Positions 43,301-51,443 of a DNA stretch of 64,000 nucleotides are shown piece after piece. A model generated the notes under the pieces. That model searched no databases and was not told where the DNA came from. It was given only the letters and a program-made list of their open reading frames with translations. Source of the stretch: CAILKP01 sp038231815 (GTDB lineage Bacteria > Planctomycetota > Phycisphaerae > Phycisphaerales > UBA1924). Where the stretch lies: NCBI GenBank assembly GCA_038231815.1, contig JBBRKQ010000001.1:29934-93933 (forward strand), written 5' to 3'. The position numbers and the translations under genes are program-made. Numbering within the stretch: position 1 is the first letter of the stretch; the number at the start of each line of letters is the position of its first letter.

Positions 43301-43590
43301 ATGGAGTTACCGTATGGGACCGCGCCAGCAAGCGGGTTATTTCAACGATGGACAGTATTGGCGCTTCAGTATTCTCGCTGGCGTTAAGCCCGGACAAGAC
43401 GCGTCTGGCGGTGGGCGCAAAGGATCGAATCTGCCACATCTTCGAAATCCCCAGCGGCACCGAACTACTGCAATTGCGCGACCACGTCGGCACGGTGATA
43501 AGCGTGGCATGGAGCCCAGACGGGCGCGCGCTGGCAACCGGCGGCTATGACAAATGCGTTATCATTCACCAAATCCCTTCAGCAAAGTAA
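40348..43590 (+). CDS. Ser/Thr protein kinase with WD40 beta-propellers
   Basis: 1080 residues from ATG 40348. The N-terminus (RADRIRAIFDEAVERPEGER, ACGDDSALEHELVSLLRA) is the helical region typical of kinases paired with planctomycete ECF sigma factors. The kinase domain (about 90-385) has GKGAMGSVYEA, VAVKLL, IHRDLKPANILI, IIDFGIA and YMSPEQCEG. A membrane helix follows (TLALIAMLGILTGIVGIGVGL, near 410), then WD40 blades (SFSPDGLTLALAFG, LRGHAQRIHSVRFDESG, ALSPDKTRLAVGAKD, VAWSPDGRALATGGYDK). It probably passes an external or envelope signal to the sigma factor at 33630 or to other targets. ATG 40285 is a possible longer start. Confidence 0.9.
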   Translation: MDRSRADRIRAIFDEAVERPEGERVGFVHSACGDDSALEHELVSLLRALKTGSTGLEADAGTWLVGNADDDGRHPVETSDSTPAAQLHGEVIGDFRLLRAIGKGAMGSVYEAEQLSVKRRVAVKLLQSWTASRDSRRRFIEESVTLAKLTHPGIAHVIAAGTRRLSLSGPDQALAAGIFNELHSVPWIAMELVENAQTILEWSRGQQPQEVIRIFASICDALHHGHQQGIIHRDLKPANILISDRSEPKIIDFGIARAIGVGSVAASSDTLPGLLLGSPRYMSPEQCEGSGSAIDTRSDVYSLGVVLYEALTGRMPYHVDETAIAACVRTVCQTPATDPRSAAPMLTKDIASVVLKALSKRPAERCQSASSFAADLRRVLAREPVAARRASWLHRGVLMLLRRPVASTLALIAMLGILTGIVGIGVGLARERTARIAADREAWLANLTAADSYLRDGNGGMAKKRLDAIPQSRRGWEWRLLSALSDTSVDEWQITSKHAGTFLSPSGRMAISQWRQDETAPWMADVYDVASRKLVRQFSDMHAAGRTEWSRDESRVIFARDTDFVIADPLTGTIVRTIQVPPGGSPLGLGLSPDGSMLVCGMTSPLGVIVFKTETGEILFQRQSAVWVFDAQFSPDGNTIAWCGDRGAEIVDTHTWKNIHTLAIPGAAQHEHGLVSFSPDGLTLALAFGRDVRLIDPVAGKVRAVLRGHAQRIHSVRFDESGSRLLTTSIDRTVRFWNVADGSPGPVLLGHETPTWAASFSADSTVAKPVIVSVDESNRLRLWEPDSGMPVFARRFDQCRESVRQLLFTRDGGTLFASGLGLCAAIAMSPSPRVHLSGGSSGLVNCGLPGGSVAVLRESGKAVVAESTLTGEQRWTWRSDEAAENILAGAAGRILAVVQAKATVLLDADDGRELCRINVDGKHTEGYAISDDGRLAATTALDGVLKVWDTASGKELERIPAKVDPSAGLCWSADGSWIVYCHAQDGVTVWDRASKRVISTMDSIGASVFSLALSPDKTRLAVGAKDRICHIFEIPSGTELLQLRDHVGTVISVAWSPDGRALATGGYDKCVIIHQIPSAK

Positions 43591-44036
43591 TCCGCCCCGG
43601 GACCGGTGCTGAATTTTTAAGCCAAGCTCCGGTACTCGTTGCACTACGCCATCGATTGTTTATCCGCGTCCGCCTCAGTACCCCAGTGATCGCCGCAAGT
43701 CACAATTCCTACCGACAGATCGTGTGTGGCGATACCTGCTACGCATCAGTCGTTCATCGCGTTTTCGCCGGTAAGCCTTTGGCTCATGCTCGTTTTGCCT
43801 CCGCTCTCGCGTAGTGGCCGGTGGCCAGTATCCCAGCGCCGCCGCACATTCCGCTCTATCGCTGGAATTCGACACAGCGATCGGCTTAAAGAGGATTTTT
43901 CGACTGAGTTTTTCACTATTCTGGAGAGTCCTGCCCGATCAGGTGCGAAACGGCACAGCCCAGTTCATCCGTACCAATGAGCCGCAGCACTCGGCTACAC
44001 CACCCAATCACGCCTAGCCCCGAAGCGACCTTCACG
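43591..44036. other. Intergenic, no supported gene
   Basis: Lower-GC spacer between convergent genes. Only short open frames without motifs; no terminator hairpin with a T-run was found. Confidence 0.4.
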
Positions 44037-44531
44037 CTACGGAGCCAGCATGCCATCAAACTCAGCGAATGTCTCAGCGAGGCTCTTTCTGGCCGTGTCG
44101 ATGATCAGCCTCTTGGATTCCCAAGGCTCGTACACACGTGATCCGATGTCTTCCCAAGTCAGATGCGGTAGCCCTTCAATGTCCGCCAGCCGCATCTGAA
44201 CCCGAGTGCGGTGTTCACTGCTGTCAGAACAAATCACTTCAATTTCAATGAATGCAACGCCGGCACCCAGCGCAACCTCGCGCCATGCCCGTCGGGTAAC
44301 CTCCAGCGGATTGACCGAATCAGCAATGACATCAATACCGAGCCGAAGGTTATCCGCAGCCAGCCGATACGCGATCACGTAGCCCTCGGGCCCGCTCAGC
44401 GTTCCGCCAGATTCCCGCAGCGCCTGCTCAATCGTGTCAATTCGCAAATGACACGCGCTGCGCGATCGTGCCAAGTGTCTGGCAAGAGTCGTCTTTCCAG
44501 CACCAGGTAGTCCGGCAAAAACGTAGAGCAT
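44037..44531 (-). CDS. P-loop kinase (AAA_33 type)
   Basis: 164 residues from ATG 44531 (MLYVFAGLPGAGKTTLARHLA), the usual start for this family. Walker A GLPGAGKTT is at residues 7-15, a DxxE-type acceptor region LRIDTIEQALRESG follows, and SDSSEHRTRVQMR contains the lid arginines. Members phosphorylate small molecules or nucleic-acid ends; some are zeta-toxin or aminoglycoside-kinase relatives. No antitoxin is adjacent, so a toxin role is not supported. It lies 76 bp downstream of the AAA+ gene on the same strand. Confidence 0.8.
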   Translation of the reverse strand: MLYVFAGLPGAGKTTLARHLARSRSACHLRIDTIEQALRESGGTLSGPEGYVIAYRLAADNLRLGIDVIADSVNPLEVTRRAWREVALGAGVAFIEIEVICSDSSEHRTRVQMRLADIEGLPHLTWEDIGSRVYEPWESKRLIIDTARKSLAETFAEFDGMLAP

Positions 44532-44606
44532 AGCAAAGCGTAGCAAACACCGCAGGATGCTGGTTGTTCACCACCAAACCCAAGCAGCTCTGGCCGTGCC
44601 ATTTCT

Positions 44607-46457
44607 CTACGCACTCAATGGGCTCTTGCCGTTGCCGGGAGGCCCCTTTTCCCCATCCCGCACATACTCCCGAAACAGCGGCGGCACAAAGTCCAAGTCG
44701 CTCGCCTCTCGCACAGCGATCTCAATCTGAAACCGCATGATGTCCGGTGGCACCGGATGCTGATAGTCCTGCAGTGCCGCACGAAGGGCTTCTGGCGGCG
44801 TTGTCGTTTGTGTGCGCACAGTTCGGTACACCTTCACCGCCAAAGTCTCAGCAGCGCCCGGTGTGAGCAGTTGCGGAATCCGCGCCGTCAAATCCTCCGG
44901 CAAAGTCTGGCCAATATCCATCCCGCGACGGCCGCACAACGCCCGCAGCAGCGCAAAGCCCTCCTGCGGCGTGGCTGTAGGCATCAGCGGTATCTTCACA
45001 TCAATGCGCCCGGGTCGCTTCAGGTCCACCTCAATGAGGTCCGGCCTGCTCGATGCCAAAACCCACACAATCTTGCCCCGGTTCCGCGTGTTTGACATCT
45101 CCTCGGCAAACATCGAGTAGATCCGTCCGCCCACGCCCGAGTCTCCTGAGTCCGCCTGCCGCCGCCCCAGCGCCTGATCTGCCTCATCAATAAACACAAT
45201 GCATCGTCCCAGCGCGTGCAAGAGTCGAAAGATCGTCTCAAGGTTGCCCTCAGTAGAGCCAACCCACTTGTCTCTAAAATTCTTGATCTTCACCACCGGC
45301 ACACCGGCAGACCCTGCAAGGCACTCCACCATGTACGTTTTGCCAGTGCCCACCGGCCCGCAGAACAAATATCCCATCGGCAGTGCCTTCAAATCCCCAT
45401 CGCGCCACAGTTCAATGTCCTGCCGCAGCCAGGCTTTCACCTTCTCCTGCCCTTGCAAGTCATCAAGCGAGCGATCCGGCTTTATGAACTCCACCAGTCC
45501 GGCTGTCTGATTCTCAACAATGTCTTTTTTCAGTGACACCAGATCCGCATCCGATATCGGCGAGCGCGTGTGCTGCCGCGTCCGCAGCATAGATTCCACC
45601 GCACCCACGGTTGAGCCTGTCAGTGCTCCGGCCGCTTTGGGCATGTCGCTGCCAAGTTGCCCCAGCGCTTCAGGATACAGCGGGGCCATGATGTTCAGCG
45701 CCGTCAGCAACTCGCCACCGTCCGGCAGCGGCACCTTTATCTTCGCCGCACCCGGTGCCGATGTAATCAGCGGATGCAGATCACTGACGTTTTCAGTCAA
45801 AAGAAATGATGCAAACGGCAAGCCAGCCACCCGCGGGTCTGCACCCCAGTCCCGAATGTTCAGTGCAAGCGCCGCCAGGTCATATCCGGTAGCTCCCTGC
45901 ACAGCCGGGGCGATTAGCCCCGCCGACCGCAAAAACACTCCAACGTGGGGCGTCGGCCTGCTCAATTGGGCTAAGTTCGCCAAAAACCGCAGATACCGCG
46001 TGATCATGCTAATGGCCAGCGTCGGCTCCTGCGGCAGGCTCATCCCCGCCTTCAATAGCGGCCACTGCGCCATCACGTTTTCGCCCTTCTCTACTCGCAG
46101 GCCGTTGGCCAGGTCGTATGACAGCACCACCTCAAAGCGCGTCAGCAGCACCTGCTGTATGAACTCCGTCAGCGTGCCCAGCCGAACCACGCGATTGGCG
46201 ACGACGTCGCCACCAGCCGGTGCCAGCGGCAGGATGCACCGATCCGAAACATTGCCGTGCACCACAAACTGTGATGCAGCGTTGGACTCATACAAAGTGA
46301 TCAGCCGCGTCGCCCAATCCGGCAGTTTGGCCTGTGTCCCCGCAACCGCCGTTGCGTTCGCCGGGAGTGGGGGGGCTGCCCGATCAGCCGCGGGCTTTAT
46401 CGGCTGGTTACTGAGCGGCTCTGCTGGCGTTGGCGGTGGTGTTCCTATTGTTCCCAT
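44607..46457 (-). CDS. AAA+ ATPase of a PspA-associated cluster
   Basis: 616 residues from ATG 46457. The N-terminal half (KLPDWATRLITLYESNAASQ, FVVHGNVSDRCI) has no named domain that I recognise but reads like the substrate-recognition part of a classical AAA+ protein. The ATPase domain starts near 380: Walker A GPVGTGKT, pore-loop-like KWVGSTEGNLE, Walker B CIVFIDEADQALGRR, sensor 1 VLASSRPD, arginine fingers LKRPGRIDVKIPL. It would remodel or unfold a protein target using ATP, probably PspA polymers or the coiled-coil membrane protein encoded just upstream (16-bp gap). Gene order on minus: SBP/vWA, SBP, PspA, coiled-coil, AAA+. Confidence 0.85.
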   Translation of the reverse strand: MGTIGTPPPTPAEPLSNQPIKPAADRAAPPLPANATAVAGTQAKLPDWATRLITLYESNAASQFVVHGNVSDRCILPLAPAGGDVVANRVVRLGTLTEFIQQVLLTRFEVVLSYDLANGLRVEKGENVMAQWPLLKAGMSLPQEPTLAISMITRYLRFLANLAQLSRPTPHVGVFLRSAGLIAPAVQGATGYDLAALALNIRDWGADPRVAGLPFASFLLTENVSDLHPLITSAPGAAKIKVPLPDGGELLTALNIMAPLYPEALGQLGSDMPKAAGALTGSTVGAVESMLRTRQHTRSPISDADLVSLKKDIVENQTAGLVEFIKPDRSLDDLQGQEKVKAWLRQDIELWRDGDLKALPMGYLFCGPVGTGKTYMVECLAGSAGVPVVKIKNFRDKWVGSTEGNLETIFRLLHALGRCIVFIDEADQALGRRQADSGDSGVGGRIYSMFAEEMSNTRNRGKIVWVLASSRPDLIEVDLKRPGRIDVKIPLMPTATPQEGFALLRALCGRRGMDIGQTLPEDLTARIPQLLTPGAAETLAVKVYRTVRTQTTTPPEALRAALQDYQHPVPPDIMRFQIEIAVREASDLDFVPPLFREYVRDGEKGPPGNGKSPLSA

Positions 46458-46473
46458 AGTGGTTTTCCAAAGA

Positions 46474-47352
46474 TCACTGCCCAGTTTCTCGCAGCGGCGG
46501 CGGCCCTGATTGTGATGAGCCCATGTGTGTTGCCGGGCTCTGCCGCAAGCCACCTCCCAGCCCGCCCATCGTTCCATCCAGCTCTTCAATGTCCGCCGAG
46601 GATGCTCCGTACAGCGAAGTGTCCAGCATCTGGCTAGCAAGCTGAATGTTCGCACCTATCGCAGCAGGCTTACCCCGCAGCGAGGCATCGTCGTACGCCA
46701 AGTCAACCTGGGCCTCAATCCGCTGCAGGTCAGACTCTATCTCCGCCAACGACTGCCGCCGATACTCAGCGCTCTCCAATCGCTTCAGCAGCAGCTCACG
46801 CGTCGCCGCACGCGAAGCCCGGATCGAGTCTGAGAGCTTGCTCGATGCAAGCTCCTTCTCGATCAGTTCCAGCTCCGCCCGCACCTGCCGCTCCGCTTCC
46901 GCTGTTTCGTCAGACCGAAGCGACCGCCTGGCCACCAGCAGCTTCAGATAGATCCACTCCAACCGGTCAAGCGCATCGCGGCTGGATTGCGCCACCACCA
47001 CATCAGCGCCGCTGGTCCGGTACACATCCATGATCCGGGCGGCGCACACCTGCAAATCAGCGAGCCGCTGCCGTGACTCCGCATCCAGTGACGCAACAAT
47101 CTCCTGCCTTCGTCGCACCGTTCGGTCGATGCCTGATGAGAACTCCCGCGCATCAACCAATGCCCGAAACCGCGACGATGTGGCCAGCCCAAACACAATC
47201 AGCGTCATTATCCCGGCACCCACCAGCCAGAACGCAGGCTGCACAATCCCAAGTATTCCAAACGCCATGCCCCCAAGCGCGTTCACCGGAACGTACCCAA
47301 GCGGCCCCATACGGGGCTTTGCCAACATCGCGGCTTTCATGTACTTCCACAT
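46474..47352 (-). CDS. Coiled-coil membrane protein of the PspA cluster
   Basis: 292 residues. Two hydrophobic segments near the N-terminus (VPVNALGGMAFGILGIVQP and AFWLVGAGIMTLIVFGLA), then a long helical cytoplasmic region (residues 75-245) rich in Glu, Arg and Leu with heptad character (AEAERQVRAELELIEKELAS, RRQSLAEIESDLQRIEAQVD), and a Gly/Ser/Pro-rich tail. No enzymatic motif. It lies 21 bp after pspA and 16 bp before the AAA+ gene, so it probably docks these soluble partners to the inner membrane. Confidence 0.75.
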   Translation of the reverse strand: MWKYMKAAMLAKPRMGPLGYVPVNALGGMAFGILGIVQPAFWLVGAGIMTLIVFGLATSSRFRALVDAREFSSGIDRTVRRRQEIVASLDAESRQRLADLQVCAARIMDVYRTSGADVVVAQSSRDALDRLEWIYLKLLVARRSLRSDETAEAERQVRAELELIEKELASSKLSDSIRASRAATRELLLKRLESAEYRRQSLAEIESDLQRIEAQVDLAYDDASLRGKPAAIGANIQLASQMLDTSLYGASSADIEELDGTMGGLGGGLRQSPATHMGSSQSGPPPLRETGQ

Positions 47353-47373
47353 GCGTGTAATCGTGCCCGCCGC

Positions 47374-48135
47374 TTACGTTGTCGGCACGCTCCGCTCCGG
47401 TGAATCCGGCCCCATCGTGCGCATCGTCGGGCTCGCCGGGGCCGCCGCGGCGCCCGGTATCGAAAGCCCTTCGGCCGCGGCAAAGTCTGCCAATGCCTGA
47501 TCGGCCAAGGCCTTGGTCTCAGCCTCCTTCATCTCAAACTCCTGCATGTTCATCGAGTCGCGAGCCACTCGCACGCGTCCGGAGGCTTTCTCCTTCTCAT
47601 CGGTCACCATCTTGTGGAGCCTGTCCAGCGTGTCGCCGGATCCGCCAATTTGGCCCACCATACCCGAAGCCATCTCCGTCAGTTCCGCCATCGCCTTCTT
47701 CACCTTCACATCACCAATATCCCGCTCAAGAGCCTGAATCTTGCCTTGGGCAGCGCTGATGGCCACATCGCGAGCCATCAGCAGATCCTTGTACGTTTTC
47801 TCCGCCTGGGCCGCCTGCCCCTGATTCTCAGCCAATTCACGCCGCACCGTTTGCAGCCGCAGTGCAAGTTGCCCTGCCGCCTCGCTGTTGCCCACCTTCA
47901 AGTTGGCCGCGGTCTTGGCCCGCAGGTCCTGCTCATCACTGGCCAGCTTTTTCACCTGTGATATCAGCCGCTCACACATCGCCGCGTGCGAGGCCAGACC
48001 CTGGTTGTACCGCCCAATCTGCTTGCGCAGATTCTCCTTTTCAACCTCCAGCAGCGCTTCGGGGTTCGCCCGTTCCATCCCCGAGACGAACAGACCGATG
48101 AAACCCTTAAATAGATTCGAAATTCGTCGGAACAC
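47374..48135 (-). CDS. pspA: PspA/IM30 (ESCRT-III-like) family protein
   Basis: 253 residues from GTG 48135, with AAGGAG about 9 bp upstream. N-terminal amphipathic region MFRRISNLFKGFIGLFVSGM is the membrane-binding helix seen in PspA, followed by a long helical hairpin (ANPEALLEVEKENLRKQIGR, EKTYKDLLMARDVAISAAQG) and a Pro/Ala-rich tail. PspA proteins polymerise on damaged membranes and in classic systems inhibit a sigma-54 activator (PspF); no PspF is adjacent. In this context the AAA+ ATPase is the natural partner, as Vps4 is for ESCRT-III. Confidence 0.85.
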   Translation of the reverse strand: MFRRISNLFKGFIGLFVSGMERANPEALLEVEKENLRKQIGRYNQGLASHAAMCERLISQVKKLASDEQDLRAKTAANLKVGNSEAAGQLALRLQTVRRELAENQGQAAQAEKTYKDLLMARDVAISAAQGKIQALERDIGDVKVKKAMAELTEMASGMVGQIGGSGDTLDRLHKMVTDEKEKASGRVRVARDSMNMQEFEMKEAETKALADQALADFAAAEGLSIPGAAAAPASPTMRTMGPDSPERSVPTT

Positions 48136-48357
48136 GCGGGAAACTCCTTGCGCCGTGGAAGCCGGGCGCGGCGGCCATTTTCGGTCTCACCCCAACCACA
48201 AACTCGAACCAAAACAGAAACCCAATGCATCACTAAAAGGCTACCCAAGCTCCATACCCACGTTTCTTGTCCAGGTACCAGTCACAATTGTGCGCAAATT
48301 CATCACCCAAGTTTAGTGCGTCAGTTGGTGAAAGTTCGGCCTCGGCCGCCTAGCCAC
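48136..48357. other. Gap between pspA and the solute-binding gene
   Basis: 222 bp without a gene; it probably holds the promoter of the pspA-coiled coil-AAA+ operon, but no clear -10/-35 or sigma-54 site was found. Confidence 0.35.
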
Positions 48358-49635
48358 CTAATTTGGCCTCACCCGCTGCCAGCTTAGCAGCAGGTTACTG
48401 ATAACCTCCGGTGGCGGCGGGTCGCACACCGTGGTCAAGTCAATCTTCAGCCCATACGGCGCATAGAGCGTAAACGGGCTGCTGGGCTCGTTGATTGGCA
48501 CACTCACGTTCGCCGGCCGGAACCCATGTACCAGCGCCTGCCGCTGCACCGCGTCCGACAACAGAAAGGTCAAAAACTGCTCACTGGCCTTCCGCTGCTG
48601 CGCGGTTGACCAGGGCACGTTCAGCACGTAATACGGGTTGTCGTTCCACACGTTGCGTGTCGGGTACACCACCCGCAGCTTGCCCCAGCGGCCTTCGGCA
48701 CTCTTTAAAAAGTCAATCGCTGTGCTTTCATAGACAAACAACGCGTCATAGGTTGATGGCCCGCGCTGCACCATCTCACGCATCATGTTACCAGTTGAGT
48801 TCGACAGCCCGCTGGCGCCCCGCCAAAGCCCCGCCGCCCAAGTCTGAAACTCCGCACCGGTAATGTCTCCAACTGTCAGCGGGGTTGACTTGTTGTGATA
48901 ATCTTGCGCCTGCAGCACCAGCGTCATCAGCCCGCTGTTGGACTGATTTGGATGGGTGTGCCCGAACTTGAACAACCCCCAATCCTCACGCTTGGCGATG
49001 GCCCCCCAGCCGCCCGGCTCCGTAAGTGCCTTGGAAATCGTGCGGAACGATGCATCCTTGTACTTGGCAGCAAACTGCTCGTACCGCTCATCCCAGAACA
49101 CAAATACCATCGGTGTGAGCGCCAGCGGCTCCTCCTTTGCGATCACCTCAGTCGAGTTCTTCATCTTCCATTCATCAGCGAGTTGGTACCGGTACAGCGA
49201 GCTGGCCGGAGACCACACGTTGATGTTCGTATCTCCTTTGACAATCGCATGCGCTGCCTCGATCGAGCCGAGCGGGATCAGCTTCACCTCAATTTGCTTA
49301 CCCTCCTTTGTCTGTTCAAACTGCTCAACGGCCCAGGTGAGCCATGTTCTCTTTTCCGTCCCATAGGCAATGCCAATCTTCACCCGGTCGGCCGCCTCTG
49401 TTCGCGCACCACCCGTCTGCTGGCCGCCGGCCCCTGGCGTGCCAGCTCCCGTTGCGTTGCCGGAACCCGCTGGCGTGCTGTTGCTGTTCCCGCCGGGCGT
49501 GCCACCCCCGCCCCCACCCGCTCCACCAGATCCACTAGTTGTCTTCCACAGAAAATACGCTCCGCCAAAGCAGGCGCTCACAAACAAAAGCATCGCCAGC
49601 TTGCCAAGAAATGTCAGACGCGGTTGGTCACTCAT
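48358..49635 (-). CDS. Membrane-anchored extracellular solute-binding protein
   Basis: 425 residues. An N-terminal membrane anchor (LGKLAMLLFVSACFGGAYFLW, no lipobox cysteine after it) is followed by a Gly/Ser/Pro-rich linker and a periplasmic type-II binding fold: VKIGIAYGTEKRTWLTWAVE, INVWSPASSLYRYQLADEW, LFKFGHTHPNQSNSGLMTLV, DALFVYESTAIDFLK, YYVLNVPWSTAQQRKASEQF. This is the SBP_bac_11 type, but no permease or ABC ATPase gene is nearby, so transport is unlikely. It shares FGHTHPxxSNSGLM with the neighbouring vWA protein. It probably senses or binds a ligand for the PspA/AAA+ cluster. Confidence 0.82.
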   Translation of the reverse strand: MSDQPRLTFLGKLAMLLFVSACFGGAYFLWKTTSGSGGAGGGGGGTPGGNSNSTPAGSGNATGAGTPGAGGQQTGGARTEAADRVKIGIAYGTEKRTWLTWAVEQFEQTKEGKQIEVKLIPLGSIEAAHAIVKGDTNINVWSPASSLYRYQLADEWKMKNSTEVIAKEEPLALTPMVFVFWDERYEQFAAKYKDASFRTISKALTEPGGWGAIAKREDWGLFKFGHTHPNQSNSGLMTLVLQAQDYHNKSTPLTVGDITGAEFQTWAAGLWRGASGLSNSTGNMMREMVQRGPSTYDALFVYESTAIDFLKSAEGRWGKLRVVYPTRNVWNDNPYYVLNVPWSTAQQRKASEQFLTFLLSDAVQRQALVHGFRPANVSVPINEPSSPFTLYAPYGLKIDLTTVCDPPPPEVISNLLLSWQRVRPN

Positions 49636-49694
49636 AGTTGGTCTCGTACCGTCCCGATCGCCCCAAGCACCCTATGCACAGTCTCGTCGCCCGC

Positions 49695-51443
49695 TCAGAA
49701 GAAGGTCGCAATTTCCTTAAAGACCTGCCGAATGTTCTCCGGCGTTCCCTTAAAAAACTTTGCCCTCGTCTCATCGGCAATCTTCTGCAGCACATCCGCC
49801 TTCGCATCCTTGCCGTAACCAATAGTAAACACCCGCACGTTCCGCTTCTCAGGGTCGGAGCGGATGTGGTCCAGCAGTTGGTTCAGGGCCATTCGGCTGT
49901 CGCGGTCGGCGCCGTCCGAGAGCACCACAATCGCCACGATCTTCTCATCTGGCGGCGCGTTCTCAACGTGCGAAAACGCAGCATCCACTGCGTCATAAAG
50001 CGCCGTTCCCCCATTGGCAAGCAGCCCGCCCGCCCGCCGCGCTGCATCCGCTCGCGATGTTCCAATCTTGGCATCAGTCAGCGCCCAAGCCGCCTGGTCG
50101 TTAAACGTCAGCAGAGAAAACGTGTCATCATCGCCCAGCAATTCCACGAGCTGCTTGGCGCCCTCGCGGGCGTTGCCAATTTTGTTGTCATTATTCATCG
50201 AGCCCGACACATCCACCGCCAACACAATGTTCGCCTTCTTCTTGTTCGCCCGCCACTGCTCAATCACCGCATTAATAACCTCCGCCGACGGTGTCGCAAG
50301 CGTCGTCGTCGGCTCCTTCGGGTTCACCCCGTGCTCCGCATCAATCGGAGCTTCCAGCGTAATGGCAATGTCAGATGGTCTAAACCCGTACTGCATCGCC
50401 TTGCGTTGCTGCGAATTCGCGAGCAAATACTCGATGTACTTCTTGGCCGCATCTTTGTGCTCGGCCGTCACCCACGCACGCTCAACAATGCCCGTCGGAT
50501 GCTCCGACCAAAACGTCCCCTCTTTCGGATAAATCGCCACCACCGGAAATGATGTCGCCGGGTTCTGCTGGTACGACTCAATGACCATGTTCTCGTACAG
50601 CACCGCCGCCGACAGAAACTCTGGCCCAGAACTAAACATCCGGCGGCCAAAGAAACCAGTCGAGTCTCCGTAGTGCACTATGCCACGCTGAATCTGCTCC
50701 ATCTCGGTGGCCACCGCCGCGGACTGCACATCCCCAAGCGTCAGCCCGCTCACCTTGCCCGCACCGGCATACGCCTGGGCAATAATCGCCATCAGCCCTG
50801 AGTTTGAGTATTCCGGGTGCGTGTGCCCGAACTTGAACCGGCCCCACTGCGGATAGTTAAACTTCGCCCACCCCTTTGGTCCGCGCGTCAGTTCCAAAAT
50901 GTCCGACCATCCCACCGGCTTAGCCCCCCATCCCAGCGCTTCAGCCATCGGCTTCCACATCGCAATCACAACCGGTGAGAGCACCAGATCCTGCGTGCTG
51001 CCAATCAACGCCCCACCAGTCGCCGTCTGGCTGCGCGCGTTCCCAAGCTCAATAAAAGCCTTCGATGCCGGACTAATCAGGTGCGCCTGGATCCGCCCGC
51101 TCAGCACCTCCTCCACGCACTCGCCAGACCCCATCGCCATCGGGCTCACAACAATCACCTTGCCGCTCGCCGTTTTGTGCGATTCTCTGTTGAAAGCGCC
51201 CGTCACATCCTCCAGCCAGGCTTTCTTTTCCGAACCATACGGAAACACCAATTGCAATGTTTCCATCTGAGGCCGCATCTGGCTTGGAGATTGCGCTCCG
51301 CCTCCAGCAGGCGTAGCCGGCGCTGCGGGTTGCCGCTCGCAGCCACCCAAGCACATCGCCGCCGCGGCAACAGCAAGCCACGAAAAGAGCACAACTCGCC
51401 ACCCGCCGCATGACTCAACCATCCAACTCGTTGCGTTTTTCAT
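49695..51443 (-). CDS. Solute-binding domain fused to vWA domain, lipoprotein
   Basis: 582 residues from ATG 51443. Lipoprotein signal (LFSWLAVAAAAMCLGGCE), a binding fold (residues about 50-380; VFPYGSEKKAWLEDVTGAFN, RFKFGHTHPEYSNSGLMAII, VAIYPKEGTFWSEHPTGIVE) and a C-terminal vWA domain with an intact MIDAS: DVSGSMN, then TALYDAV and VVLSDGADRDS, near residues 415-580. The two parts together suggest ligand binding coupled to metal-dependent protein contact in the periplasm. It precedes the second solute-binding gene by 59 bp on the same strand. In other bacteria SBP/vWA proteins occur next to PspA and AAA+ genes, as here. Confidence 0.85.
   Translation of the reverse strand: MKNATSWMVESCGGWRVVLFSWLAVAAAAMCLGGCERQPAAPATPAGGGAQSPSQMRPQMETLQLVFPYGSEKKAWLEDVTGAFNRESHKTASGKVIVVSPMAMGSGECVEEVLSGRIQAHLISPASKAFIELGNARSQTATGGALIGSTQDLVLSPVVIAMWKPMAEALGWGAKPVGWSDILELTRGPKGWAKFNYPQWGRFKFGHTHPEYSNSGLMAIIAQAYAGAGKVSGLTLGDVQSAAVATEMEQIQRGIVHYGDSTGFFGRRMFSSGPEFLSAAVLYENMVIESYQQNPATSFPVVAIYPKEGTFWSEHPTGIVERAWVTAEHKDAAKKYIEYLLANSQQRKAMQYGFRPSDIAITLEAPIDAEHGVNPKEPTTTLATPSAEVINAVIEQWRANKKKANIVLAVDVSGSMNNDNKIGNAREGAKQLVELLGDDDTFSLLTFNDQAAWALTDAKIGTSRADAARRAGGLLANGGTALYDAVDAAFSHVENAPPDEKIVAIVVLSDGADRDSRMALNQLLDHIRSDPEKRNVRVFTIGYGKDAKADVLQKIADETRAKFFKGTPENIRQVFKEIATFF

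Noticed and set aside
44037..44531. Zeta-toxin-like kinase as part of a toxin-antitoxin pair
   Set aside because: The P-loop kinase is shorter than zeta toxins and has no adjacent small antitoxin gene.
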